Of a DNA stretch of 64,000 nucleotides, positions 53,823 through 64,000 are shown piece by piece; position 1 is the first letter of the stretch, and every line of letters begins with the position of its first letter. Both the position numbers and the translations under genes were made by a program. Source of the stretch: Diadophis punctatus similis. Taxonomy: Eukaryota; Chordata; Lepidosauria; Squamata; Dipsadidae. The stretch is from positions 12,690,498-12,754,497 of the forward strand of contig JALIGW010000021.1 of assembly GCA_023053685.1 (NCBI GenBank), given 5' to 3'. A model generated the notes under the pieces. It saw only the letters and a list, made by a program, of their open reading frames with translations. It was not told the DNA's origin and searched no databases.

Positions 53823-54637
53823 CTAATGTATATAATATAATATAATAACACATTATATTATAAACCCAGCGCTATGCCGTCTCATTTAGCCATGTTTTCA
53901 AGCCGTGTGCATGTGTGCAAGCCATGTGCGAGCAAAGCGCATGCGCAGAAGGCCGCACACCTGTGCTGAAGGCGTGCAACCAACCAAAGCGAGCATGCGC
54001 GCGCTGGGTGAACCGGTAGGGAAGTTCTGAGAATCCCATCTCTGGACAGACCCCTTTTCTTTCAAGGCCGGGTCTTTTTTTATTTTCCCTTCTCTAGACC
54101 TCTTGAAAGAAAACTGACTTCTCCAGTTGATCAGTTGCTAATTAACTCTGTTCAATTTCCCACCCGCTGGCTTCACTTGACTGCTCTCCACACACGGAAG
54201 GCTTGCGAGACAAACAAAACAAGCCAGATCAGTCTTGGATGTGTACAGGGCTGGATAGGATTCAGAGATGGAAAACCTCCGTCTTCAAGCACTCAAGGAT
54301 AACTGAGTTCACAGCAAGCCATCTTGCTTTCAAGCACCGGTTATCAAAGGCCTTATTATACCACGTGGGGAGAAAAACAGCCGATTCTTTGCTTGTAAAA
54401 GGTCTGCCCTTTGTAACCTTCCAACATCTTCCTGTTTTACCAAGAAACCCTGCTGGTTCCTGGTGTAAGTTTTTTTTTAATCTTTCTCCTGTTTTGCAAG
54501 CAAGCATCCTCTTTTCTTCCTCCGTTGCATGGCAGGAAGGTCTTTGGAAACCTCCCAGAGAAGGATCTCACGTAGGGAATCCTTCCCTGCCTCTGAACTG
54601 CTTCCCTGCTGAACAGTCTTGGTGGATGCCGTGAGGA
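53823..54637. other. No gene; AT repeat and hAT remnant
   Basis: 53823-53862 is a short TATAATA repeat; 53880-54044 ends gagaatcccatctctg like the hAT family at 54638. The remainder is not recognised. Confidence 0.45.
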
Positions 54638-55061
54638 CAGTGGTGGGATTAAAAAAAATTACTACTGGTTCTGTGGGCGTGACTTGGTGGATGTGGCAGA
54701 AGGATACCGCAAAATCCCCATTCCCTCCCCACCCCATTAACCTGCTTTCCACCTCTGTTCTCGTGCGAAGGGCAACAAAAGAAGACCCAGTTGATCAGCT
54801 GGGAGGCAGCAATAGACCACTACGCCGATCAGCTGGGAGGCTGGGAGGCAGCAAATAGATCGATTGAGTGCCCCAGCCTTACAGGCTAGGCCACCCTGCA
54901 GCCTCCTGGGAGCCAAAATGGGGCACGTAGGGACTACTGGAAGGGGCGGGATGGGCGGAGGCAGGGCCAGCCAGAGGTGCTATTGCTGGTTCTCCGAACT
55001 AGTCAAAATTTCCGCTCCCAGTTTGCCAGAATCGGTCCAAACTGGCTGAATACCATCTCTG
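54638..55061 (+). mobile_element. hAT MITE, diverged
   Basis: cagtggtgggattaaaa at the left, ggctgaataccatctctg at the right; flanks cgtgagga / tgtggggg match at 5 of 8. Contains actggttctgtgggcg. Confidence 0.65.
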
Positions 55062-55205
55062 TGTGGGGGTGAGTGGCAGCTCTTTGAACCTCCTCTACCA
55101 CAGATACCGGTAGATAAAGCGGCTTAAAATCAATTCAGGGAAAGACTTGCTCTCCTCTCAAAGGGAAATTGTTTCTTAATGAGAGGTCGTTGGAAGGGTT
55201 GAGTT

Positions 55206-55569
55206 CAGGGGTGGGTCCTAACTTACCTCGCTGCTGGTTCATTTCCTCCCACACCACATGGGCGTGCCTCGTGGGCGCGTGTGTGCTTTGCATGCGCGCG
55301 CATATGCATTGCTGAAAAATAAAAAAAATAAATTTAAAAAAAGCCAAAAACAAGATGGTGACCACATGCACAGTGCCAGAAACTCAACTTCTGCACATGC
55401 TGAGAAGAAGAAAAAAATTCAAAAATATTCAAAAACATTTCAAAAAAAAAGATGGCGGCGCCCACAGACCGGCACTGACCAAACCGGTTCCATGATGTCA
55501 TCATGACATCACCAGCAGGTCACTACCAGTTTGGGCAAACCGGTCCGAACCAGGAGGAACCTACCTCTG
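55206..55569 (+). mobile_element. hAT element with perfect TSD
   Basis: 364 bp, caggggtgggtcctaac to aggaggaacctacctctg, with perfect 8-bp duplication gttgagtt. A single-unit relative of 24422-24958. Confidence 0.85.
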
Positions 55570-55865
55570 GTTGAGTTCTTCTCTCTTTCAGCATCCAAGG
55601 AGAACCACTCTTAACTGCCCTGCCTATCTTAGGTCAAACATATCTCAGCTGCAACATTTGAGATGTCCATTAGATGGCAGCAGAGAGGTACAGAAAGTGA
55701 TCACTCTTTGCTGCCACCTAGTGTTTGACAATGCAACTATAACCGCAATGGCTAGCTCTCGACCTTCTTTATTGTATTGGCTTGCCCACTAAATCCGTTT
55801 CTCTCTAGATGTGCTGGAATTACAATGTACTATTCCTAGGAATTTTGGACACTGTTGCCAAATCT
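55570..55865. other. No recognisable feature
   Basis: Non-repetitive spacer. Confidence 0.5.
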
Positions 55866-56100
55866 AGAATAGCAATAGCACTGAGATTTATATACCACTT
55901 CACAGTGCTTTGCAGCTCTTTCTAAGCGATTTACAGAATCAGCCCCCAACAATCTGGGTCCTCATTTTATCGACCATGGAAAAATGGAAGGTTGAGTCAA
56001 ACTTGAACCTGGTGAGATTCGAACTGCCAAATTGCTGGCAGCTGGCAGACAGCAGAAGTAGCCTGCAGTATTGCACTCTAACCACTGTACCACTTCTAGT
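55866..56100 (-). mobile_element. tRNA-derived SINE, minus strand
   Basis: Reverse complement of the 49489 family: aatagcaatagcactgagat at its tail, ggtgagattcgaactgcc (B box) and ctctaaccactgtaccac (A box). Confidence 0.85.
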
Positions 56101-56129
56101 AACTTGCTTTAAAATTCCAAATTTTTTAC

Positions 56130-56395
56130 TACCGGTTCTGTGGTGAAATCCATTTTTTTTACTGCCGGTTCTGTGGGTGTGGTGTGATGGGTGTGGTGTG
56201 GATTGGTGGGCATGGCAGGGGAAGGATACTGCAAAATCTCCATTCCCTCCCCGCTCTGGGGCCAACCAGAGGTGGTATTTGCTGGTTCTCTGAACTACTC
56301 AAAATTTCTGCTACCGGTTCTCCGAACTACTCAAAATTCCCGCTACCGGTTCTCCAGAACCTGTCAGAACCTGCTGGATTTCACCCGTAAAGGGA
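56130..56395 (+). mobile_element. hAT MITE remnant (family of 45470)
   Basis: Two copies of the left part (ggttctgtggtgaaatcc, ggttctgtgggtgtgg) and repeated ctaccggttctcc words, ending cctgctggatttcaccc. Confidence 0.65.
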
Positions 56396-57625
56396 GGACT
56401 ATGTGATATTGTAAGGTCTCTGTTAGATTAAATTGCAGCAGTTTTCATTTTTAAAAAATCAATCTAATTATAAATGGCATAAAGCTCAGCATAAAGGCTA
56501 TCAGGGATGTGCTGAGAAGGCTGAACTAATGTGACACTGAAACCTTCTGGGAGAGGTATAGCTATCTTAAAATGGCTCTGGGAAAGTGGAGCCAACAACC
56601 ATGGCAAAGATCAAGGAACTGGTGAGTGGACTGGTTCTTCGGAACCTATCGGGTAAGGAGAAGAAGGGAGATTGCCCACAGGTACTCCGGACGGCAGCTC
56701 CTTGTGAAGAGACTACAGGACAATAGTTTTCTATGGGTTTCAGTGCCACAAGACAGTGGGATTGGTCATCTTACTCACAACCATGGTTGAGTCTTTTAAA
56801 GGACATCAAGTTTGTAAGCCTCACTTTCCAAATGACTTTCAGAAATTGTTCTTTAACTACTTCTAAACTATTAAAAACTTCTGAAAAGACAAGTTTGAAA
56901 GTGTTGGGTGAGTCTGCCTTTAATGCTGAATGAAAGAAAAATTCAATCATAAGCTTAAGAATTTAAAGAATGTGAAATAAACAGCAAAACGCTAAATCAG
57001 ATTTTGATCCTAAAAAGTTACATATAAATGGACTAAGGATCCAGATAAAATGGGAATATTGAAACTTTTACGATAAGGTTTTGGGATGAAAGTACAACAG
57101 CTTCTCGTAGGAAATGAATTACAGTATATTATGTGTTTGCAAGGCATAATATAAATAAAGAATTTTATTATTTCAAAAACTGGTCACTAGAAAGGACTGC
57201 AGATTTTAGATACAGGAAAGGCATACAGAAGATGGCACAAAATGTTCTAAGAGTGAAGAAAATATTGCTCACAATGTCAACAATGTCAGCAGTGATTTCT
57301 GCTTCTTATGGATAGACTCTGTTCGAAAGATGTCATTGAAGAAATGACAGATGTAGAATGAATTTTACCTAACAAGATAGAGATAGCATCAAAAGTGAAT
57401 TTACAACTGACAGGCCAGGAGAAAAACGTAAATAACAAGCAAAGCCCCAAAGCTTTGGTTCCAAAAAATATAATGTACAAGCATATGGGAGGCCACCTTG
57501 CCATAAGAGGATTAGAAGTATTGAATCTTCCAATCGCATCTCCTGTTACTTGAGCCTTTTCTCTGGAAATATTAGGAATCAGATGCAGTGTAGCCAAGGT
57601 AAACTTTAAAAGATTGGATGCAATG
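56396..57625. other. Possible decayed LINE sequence
   Basis: AT-rich with short open frames (about 60-100 codons); the stretch 56560-56740 (taaaatggctctgggaaag) has the look of a LINE 5' region, but I cannot name the family. Confidence 0.3.
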
Positions 57626-57722
57626 GATTCATAGAATCACAGAATTGAAAGAGACATTGGAGCTCGCCCAAGTCGACCATCTGCTCAGTCCAGGATCTGC
57701 TGGACTGCACCTCAAGGCGGTA
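57626..57722 (-). mobile_element. CR1 3' end, older lineage
   Basis: tcatagaatcacagaattg then agacattggagctcgccc resembles the reversed terminus of older CR1 elements. Confidence 0.5.
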
Positions 57723-57804
57723 CAAGAAGCAACGGATGGTGGGCGTGACATGGGACTCACATTAAGACAGGACTTCCCTGAGACCCTCCTTCACTCTCAT
57801 TATA

Positions 57805-58480
57805 ATCTCCTTCCTTCCTTCCTTCCTTCCTTCCTTCCTTCATTCATTCCTTCCTTCCTTCCTTCCTTCCTTCCTTCCTTCCATCTTCCCTTCCTTCCTT
57901 CCTTCTTCCCTTCCTTCCTTCCTTCCTTCTTCCCTTCCTTCCTTCCTTCCGTCTTCCCTTCCTTCCTTCGTCCCTTCCTTCCTTCCTTCCTTCTTCCCTT
58001 CCTTCCTTCCTTCCTTCCATCTTCCCTTCCTTCCTTCCTTCTTCCCTTCCTTCCTTCCTTCTTCCCTTCCTTCCTTCCTTCCTTCCTTCCATCTTCCCTT
58101 CCTTCCTTCTTCCCTTCCTTCCTTCCTTCCTTCCTTCTTCCCTTCCTTCCTTCCTTCCTTCCTTCCTTCCTTCCTTCCTCCCTCCCTTCCTTCCTTCCTT
58201 CCATCTTCCCTTCCTTCCTTCCTTCCTTCCATCTTCCCTTCCTTCCTTCCATCTTCCCTTCCTTCCTTCCTTCTTCCCTTCCTTCTTTCCTTCCTTCCTT
58301 CCTTCCATCCATCTTCCCTTCCTTCCTTCCTTCCTTCCGTCTTCCCTTCCTTCCTTCTTCCCTTCCTTCCTTCCTTCTTCCCTTCCTTCCTTCTTCCCTT
58401 CCTTCCTTCTTCCCTTCCTTCCTTCCCTTCCTTCCTTCCTTCTTTCCTTTTCTTCTTTCTCCTTCCCTCTTCATTATAAT
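57805..58480 (+). repeat. 670-bp (TTCC)n-type homopyrimidine tract
   Basis: TTCC units broken at irregular intervals by TTCTTCCC, ATCTTCCC and GTCTTCCC variants. Minus-strand EGRK-type frames are artefacts. Confidence 0.95.
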
Positions 58481-58649
58481 TTCTACTTCCTTCCTCTCTT
58501 CCTTATTTTTCCTCCCTTGCTCTCTTCCCATCTTCCCTTCTTTTTCTTTCCTCTTTCCCTATCTCCTTTCCTGTCCCTTCTTGCATGCTCAAATGCAAAA
58601 GAGGAAACATTTCTCCTTTTGTTTTGTTTTTAGTTTTGGCTGGCCGAGT

Positions 58650-58791
58650 GTTGCAGGAGGCCATCCAGACCGAAAATGGGGCACAGGGGGGGCCACATGC
58701 CCCCCCACACCCCATTTTTGCTAGCAGAGGCACTGCGGGCTGGTCCTTTGCTATTTCCAGGACCTTGAGTTTGACACCCCTGCCTTAGATC
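58650..58791 (-). mobile_element. hAT-like end (caggggtgtcaaactc type)
   Basis: The right side reads accttgagtttgacacccctg, the reverse complement of a common hAT/Charlie terminus. The other end is not found. Confidence 0.5.
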
Positions 58792-59690
58792 TTCCTTCTC
58801 TCGAGTCCTTCCTACGCTTACCTTCCTTGTAGGAACTTCCTTGGTTTTAGACTGATTTTTCCAGCTGACCCTTTCCGTCAATAAGTAAGCTTCCATATTT
58901 TTATGTTGTTTACTTAGTTGCAAAACGGATTGTGGCCCGTGGAAGGATTCTAATCAATTATTGGCGGCTGAAGTGCGCTTCAACCAAAATTTAATTAGAA
59001 GTTCTTTCCTGACCTGGCATATCTCCGCTGTACAATATGACTGTTTCACCATCGAAATGGCAGCGCTGTTCATTAAAAATAACTAATAGCTGCAGGGTCT
59101 CAAGATGTAAATGTTCATTTTCTTAATGAGGGGGGGGGAAGCAGAGGGTAGGTAGAATCTACCTGTCCAAATTCATTATGGGGATCGCTGCTGGATGACT
59201 CCGGCTTCCCAGATCCGTATTTAATTAACATGTTTATTATTATTATTTTTGTCCTGATATTTTTTTTCCATTATAATAAAATGGACGTTTAAACAGTTAG
59301 TGCAAACATTTTGATCCTACCCAAAAGAACCTCCCCCACCATTAAATAATATAATAAGCTGGCACGGCGCTGGCGGAAGCACTTCATTTATTATAATCTT
59401 TTTCATAATAAATGGCTTGGAAGACAGGACAGACGGTAGATTTCACAGTAAATGGCCATTAGCAGCACATCTCCCCATAATGTTTAATGGGAGGCAGTCA
59501 GAGTGTGAGGCACGAATGAAATTGGACGGGAAGGATGGATAAGAAATCGGAGCCCGGTGAAGTCTTCCTTCCCACCCAACCAACCACTGGGTTGGAAGAT
59601 CTTCCCAGGAAATGTTTGCTTTGCGTGAAATTTGAGCTTTTGTTAAAGAGAAAAACCCAGTCAGATAAAAACTGATCTAACGAGCATATA
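58792..59690. other. Repeat-free island, candidate conserved element
   Basis: No gene; complex AT-rich sequence (58930-59510) with several homeodomain-like sites; see findings. Confidence 0.45.
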
Positions 59691-59694
59691 AGAA

Positions 59695-59935
59695 GCAATG
59701 GGTGGAAACTAATCAAGGAGAGAAGCAAGCTAGAATTAAAGAGAAATGTTCTGACAGCGAGAACAATCAACCCATGGAACAGAAGTTGCCTTCGGAAGTT
59801 GTGGGAGCTTCATCACTGGAGGCTTTCAAGAAGAGATTGGACTGCCATCTGTCAGAAATGGTGTAGGGTCTCCTGCTTGGGTAGGGGGTTGGACTAGATG
59901 ACCTCCAAGGTCCCTTCCAACTCTGGTATTCTATA
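59695..59935 (+). mobile_element. CR1/L3 3' end, copy 1 of a tandem pair
   Basis: gcaatgggtggaaactaatc, tcggaagttgtgggagcttc, then gggttggactagatgacctc. Confidence 0.9.
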
Positions 59936-59939
59936 TTCA

Positions 59940-60090
59940 ATGAAACAGCTTGCCTTCAGAAGTTGTGGGAGCTTCATCACTGGAGGCTTTCAAGAAGAGA
60001 CTGGACTGCCGTCGGTCAGAAATGGTGTAGTGTCTCCTGCTTGGTCTAGATGACCTTCAAGGTCCCTTCCAACTCTGTTATTCTGTTATA
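59940..60090 (+). mobile_element. CR1/L3 3' end, copy 2 of a tandem pair
   Basis: Repeats ttcagaagttgtgggagctt through cttccaactctgttattctg, a near-identical partial duplicate of the preceding copy. Confidence 0.85.
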
Positions 60091-60145
60091 AGAGTGACAT
60101 GCTTAGGCGTTCCACGTCTTTTCTCTCCCCCATCTTTCTAGAACA

Positions 60146-60600
60146 CAGGTCACCAACCGGTGGTCCTCGGACCACTGGGGGTCCGTGAGAAAATGTTGGT
60201 GGTCCGCGGCACACCTGGGTGGAGGAGCTGCTCCGGGATTACTAATGGCCAGTCCTGTGACTAGAGCTCTGGAATATGGGAATAGCCAGGCAACTCATGG
60301 GGGGGGTGGAAATCTCCGCTATAGAGGGAGTTACATGAAACTTGCAACTTTGCAGCGCAGCCCTCGCCGGCCAGAACGAGGTAATGGCGCAAGGTGGGCT
60401 GAAGCAACGGGTGTCGGCAACCTGCGGCTCGTTCTTCTCCCTGCTGTGGCTTCCTGTTGGCTGAACCCACCAGTGGCTGGCCTGCCCCTCGCCCTCCCCT
60501 CCCATCACTCCTCACCTGGCCTGAGAAGGGAAGGACGGGGGATGGAGATTTGCTCCAAATTCCAGAGCGGGAGCAAAACGTCCAGCAACCAACAAAGGCC
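60146..60600 (+). mobile_element. hAT-like element (caggtcaccaaccggtgg type)
   Basis: Left end caggtcaccaaccggtggtc; internal tgtcggcaacctgcggctcg. A minus-strand relative is at 24959-25362. The right end is not defined. Confidence 0.6.
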
Positions 60601-60624
60601 AAAGGAGCACCCAAGAGAGAGAGG

Positions 60625-60645
60625 GGGGGGAGGGAGGGAGGGAGG

Positions 60646-60738
<93 letters not shown>
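60625..60738 (+). repeat. (GGGA)n then (GA)n run
   Basis: About 45 GA dinucleotides after a few GGGA units. Confidence 0.95.
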
Positions 60739-60740
<2 letters not shown>

Positions 60741-60789
60741 TTCTGAAGGAAGAAAAAGCAGTAAACATTGGTGGCAAGTAACAGGAATT

Positions 60790-61146
60790 GATCCTGCTCT
60801 CCCCTTCTTGTCATGTCTGTACATTTTATTTCCACCATTTCAAGTTCCCAAATTAGTCGTTAAACAAAGCACTAACCTCCAGAGATCAGGACTATCCCCA
60901 CCCTGCTGGCCTTCCGTAAAGCAATAAAAACCTGGCTCTTCCGGCAGGCAGGATGAAAGTGAGACCAATCAGACTATATGTGGGTCTCCCCCCTGGTTAT
61001 GAATGCTAGATGTTTTTTTAACTTTTGTAGTTTTTAATTGCTATATGATTTTACACTTATAAATGGATTTGACATGTTGTGAGCCACCCAGAGTCCCCCG
61101 GGAGTTGGGCGGCATACAAATCTATTTAAATAAATAAATAAATAAA
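60790..61146 (+). mobile_element. L2-class LINE 3' end
   Basis: A decayed coding end (frame reading FRKAIKTWLFRQAG, a pattern typical of L2 C termini) is followed by gtgagccacccagagtccc, gagttgggcggcatac and AAAT repeats. Confidence 0.65.
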
Positions 61147-61550
61147 CAAACCTATTTCTGCATCAAAACTGTAGAATAATGGCTTAACAAGCCTATTGGA
61201 GACTCATACAGGAAATAATATGTAGAGATGTTCATTCTGGCTTCAATTACAGTTTGCATTTCATATTTCCTGTAATCCAATATTTACTTAATCATTCTTA
61301 TCTGATGTCTGACAGACGTTTATAAGCTGATATTTCTGAAAGTACACCATTCCCCTTCCCCAAATTGCGGTTGCACTTATGACGGGCGACTCGACTTCCA
61401 AAGGAGATTTACACAAAGTAAACTTGAAGCCTCAATGTCTGACCCGCCTAATGCAGTTTCTTATTTAACTGCTTTCTGCCTGAGAACCAAGCAAGGAATT
61501 CATTACTGCCAAAGTTCACTACTTGTCAAAGTCCATTACCTGTCAAAAGC
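61147..61550. other. Repeat-free island, possible regulatory sequence
   Basis: No gene; see findings for 61195-61345. Confidence 0.4.
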
Positions 61551-61554
61551 CCCT

Positions 61555-62135
61555 GAGGGCAGGACAAGAAGTGATAAGTGAAAGCTTATTAAAGAGAGAA
61601 CCAACCTGGGAGTAAGGAGCTATTTCTGACAGGGAGAACAATTAATCAATGGAATGGCTTGCCTTCTTTGAGTTGTAGGCTCTCCATCATTGGAGGGTTT
61701 CAAAAATAGACCTGGACAACCATTGGATTGGGGATGGTAGACGTTCTCCTGTCTTGAACGGGGTTGGATTAGAACAGTGTTTCCCAACCTTGGCAACTTG
61801 AAGATGTCTGGACTTCAACTCCCAGAATTCCCCAGCCAGCGAATGCTGGCTGGGGAATTCTGGGAGTTGAAGTCCAGACATCTTCAAGTTGCCTAGGTTG
61901 GGAAACACTGGACTAGAAGATCTCTAAGGTCCCTCCTGAGTGTTATTCTGCTTTACTCTTAATTAGTCAGAGGAATGGCTTCCTTCCAGAAGTTGTGTGC
62001 TCCATCAGTGGTTTTTCCAGAAGAGATTGGACTCCCAGGATGCAAAAAAGTCTCCTGCGTTGAGCAGAGGGTTGGGCTAGGAGACATCCAAGATATCTAA
62101 GAGACATTTACAGCTGATTCTATGTATGATTCTAT
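61555..62135 (+). mobile_element. CR1/L3 3' ends (two, the first carrying a hAT MITE)
   Basis: First copy 61555-61950 (aggacaagaagtgataagtg to ctctaaggtccctcc) is split by 61775-61910; a second, more diverged 3' end (62 agaagttgtgtgctccatc) runs to about 62135. Confidence 0.75.
61775..61910. mobile_element. Palindromic hAT MITE
   Basis: 136-bp near-perfect palindrome, cagtgtttcccaacc to ggttgggaaacactg, with duplications gattagaa / gactagaa (7 of 8). Confidence 0.85.
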
Positions 62136-62181
62136 GTTCTATGTACTGTATGCAGATAGAATACATCTAATACAGATACAG

Positions 62182-62540
62182 TGTTGTGGCCATGTTGAGT
62201 CCGGTGCACTTAGCAGCCGATCCCGATAATTCGGAGGTAGTGGGGGTGCAGTACAGAAGACCGGTGTTCCTGGCACCAGAGACGGAGAGTGAAGAGGACG
62301 TGGGGTCAGAGGCTGGTGAACAATTAGAACCTGATGCATCTCCTGAGATTAGTGACTCAGGAGAAGAGGAGGGGGCTCTTCTGGATGCCAGAGCGCACAG
62401 GTTCTCAAAGAGACATGAGTGGCTAATCAGGAGGAGGCTTCCTCTTGAGTAGTACTGCAGGTCTTGATCACGCCCTGAGGGTATTTAAGGGTCATTCCCG
62501 TGCATCTTATTTTGGGGGGCATACCCGTGGGGACAGAACA
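62182..62540 (+). mobile_element. Solo LTR, short variant of element B
   Basis: TGTTGTGG...ACAGAACA, flanked by the exact 5-bp duplication tacag. Compared with 53184-53822 it lacks about 280 bases right after the TATA-like gggtatttaagggtc. No internal genes. Confidence 0.8.
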
Positions 62541-62566
62541 TACAGATTAACAGATAAGAGGTTAAC

Positions 62567-63640
62567 AGAGTTGGAAGCGACCTTGTAGGTCATCTAGTCC
62601 AACCCCCTGCCAAAGCAGGAGACCCTACACCATTTCTGACACATGGTGAAAGCTTCTGGGGATGAAGCTCCCACAACTTCTGAAAGCAACTTCTGTTCCA
62701 TGGGTTGACTGTTCTCACTGTCAGAAAATTTCTCCTTATTTCCAGGTTGAATCTCTCCTTGTTCAGTTTCCATCCATTATTCCTTGTCCGGCCTTCAGGT
62801 GCTTTAGTTTGACTCCCTCTTCTTTGTGGCAACCCCTGAGATATTGGAACACTGCTATCATGTCTCTCCTAGTCCTTCTTTTCATCAGACTAGACAAACC
62901 CAGTTCCTGCAACCATTCTTCATATGTTTTAGCCTCCAGTCCCCTAATCCTCTTGGTTGTTCTTCTCTGCACTCTTTCTAGAGTCTCAACATCCTTTTTA
63001 CATCGTGGCGACCAAAACTGAATGCAGAATTCAAAGTGTGGCCTTACCAAGGCATTATAAAGTGGTATTAACACTTCGCGTGATCTTGATTCTATCCCTC
63101 TGTTAATGCAGCCTAGAACTGTGTTGGCTTTTTTGGCAGCTGCTGCACACTGCTGGCTCATATTTAAATGGTTGTCCACTAGGACTCCAAGGTCCCTCTC
63201 ACAGTTACTAATGTTGAGCAAGGTACCACATATACCGTACCTGTGCATTTTGTTTTTCTTGCCTAAATGTAGAACCTTACTTTTTTCACCATTGAATTTC
63301 ATTTTGTTAGATAGCGCCCAATGTTCAAGTCTGTCAAGAACCTTCTGTATTTGTCCACTGAAACTCCAAGATCCCTCTCACAGTTACTGCTATTAAGCCT
63401 GGTTTCACCCAGTCTGTATGCGTACTTTTGTTTTTTCTTGCCTGAGTGTAAGACTTTACTTTTCTCTACATTGAATTTCATTTTGTAAGATAGGGGCCAG
63501 TGTTCAAGTCTGTCAAGATCCATCTGGATCTTGAGCCTATCATCTAGGATGCTAGCTATTCCTGCCAGCTTAGTATCATCTGCAAATTTGATAAGTTCCC
63601 CTTCTATTCCCTCATCTAAGTCATTTATGGATATATGCCA
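62567..63640 (-). mobile_element. CR1/L3 ORF2 C-terminal part with partial duplication
   Basis: Minus-strand reading of 179 codons: KSKVLHLGKKNKMHRYGICG, RDLGVLVDNHLNMSQQCAAA, IRGLEAKTYEEWLQELGL and more, then the 3' UTR. A second, shorter copy of the KSKVLH region lies at 63299-63523, indicating a local duplication or a second insertion. Confidence 0.9.
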
Positions 63641-64000
63641 ACACCCTAAATTTTATTAATGTCTATGGTTCCGATGCTGTACTGATGCATCCTTACCCTG
63701 GATAAGCTCAGCGTTACAGGGGCAAGGAGAACAGACTGGTTTTTAAACCGTGTTTCCTCAGCATCTCTCTTTCATTGGCCAATTGCTATTTCTTGGAGAT
63801 TTTTTGTCTTTGGCTCACTCCTAGCTTCAATGAAATGAAACGGCACAGATGGTGCTCTTGCCATCGCATAATGAAGGGAATGAAACTTTGATTTATCCGC
63901 CTTTAATTCAGCTTCCAATAGGCAAAATTTCCACCGTGGTTCTACAGGATACGGATCGTGACGCAGTGAGAACATTCAACGCCATTTGTGCTGCTTGACC
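63641..64000. other. No gene recognised
   Basis: Non-repetitive DNA with AT-rich complex sequence at 63755-63990; see findings. Confidence 0.4.

Noticed and set aside
57618..58724. 368-codon frame and 243-codon antisense frame
   Set aside because: Generated by the (TTCC)n tract; only FLPS or EGRK repeats.
62763..63302. 179-codon reverse-strand frame as a host gene
   Set aside because: It is the C-terminal part of a CR1/L3 reverse transcriptase, repeated many times in the window.

Overview
This 64-kb window is vertebrate nuclear DNA from a squamate reptile, most probably an advanced snake. The evidence is the repeat landscape: CR1/L3-type LINE 3' ends that run directly into long (TTCTA)n-type pentanucleotide arrays, Sauria-type and other tRNA-derived SINEs, L2-like LINE tails, many short hAT elements including SPIN-like copies, Penelope-like fragments, and a GATA/GACA (Bkm-like) array. 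This assignment is inference from family knowledge; no database was searched.

One protein-coding gene can be supported: protocadherin-8 (PCDH8), on the plus strand, in three coding exons (37094-39655, 40792-40999, 46895-47268). The exons join in phase to give a 1047-residue single-pass cell-adhesion receptor with a signal peptide, six cadherin repeats, one transmembrane helix and a conserved cytoplasmic tail. The first exon lies in a CpG-rich block (about 35.6-38.7 kb) with an upstream CCAAT box, octamer and TATA-like element. The 3' UTR probably ends near 48.65 kb and carries a 640-bp hAT insertion.

The rest is non-coding and repeat-rich. From 1 to 35 kb there are truncated CR1 copies (often nested with hAT elements), Penelope-like remnants, a roughly 340-390-bp TA-flanked Tigger-like MITE family, and several homopurine or simple-sequence tracts. 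Both PCDH8 introns are also full of repeats; intron 2 holds a 51-bp minisatellite, four MITE or hAT insertions, a SINE, a CR1 copy and a Penelope-derived palindrome close to exon 3. From 49 to 64 kb come SINEs, the GATA-type array, two LTR-like elements side by side, a solo LTR, more hAT elements, a (TTCC)n tract, and CR1 and L2 fragments.

No second gene, rRNA, functional tRNA or CRISPR array is visible. The most promising leads are intact target-site duplications that date nested insertions, Penelope UTR units amplified into composite minisatellites, the hAT element inside the PCDH8 3' UTR, and several repeat-free AT-rich islands that could be conserved regulatory elements of PCDH8. I did not find a clearly new multi-gene system.
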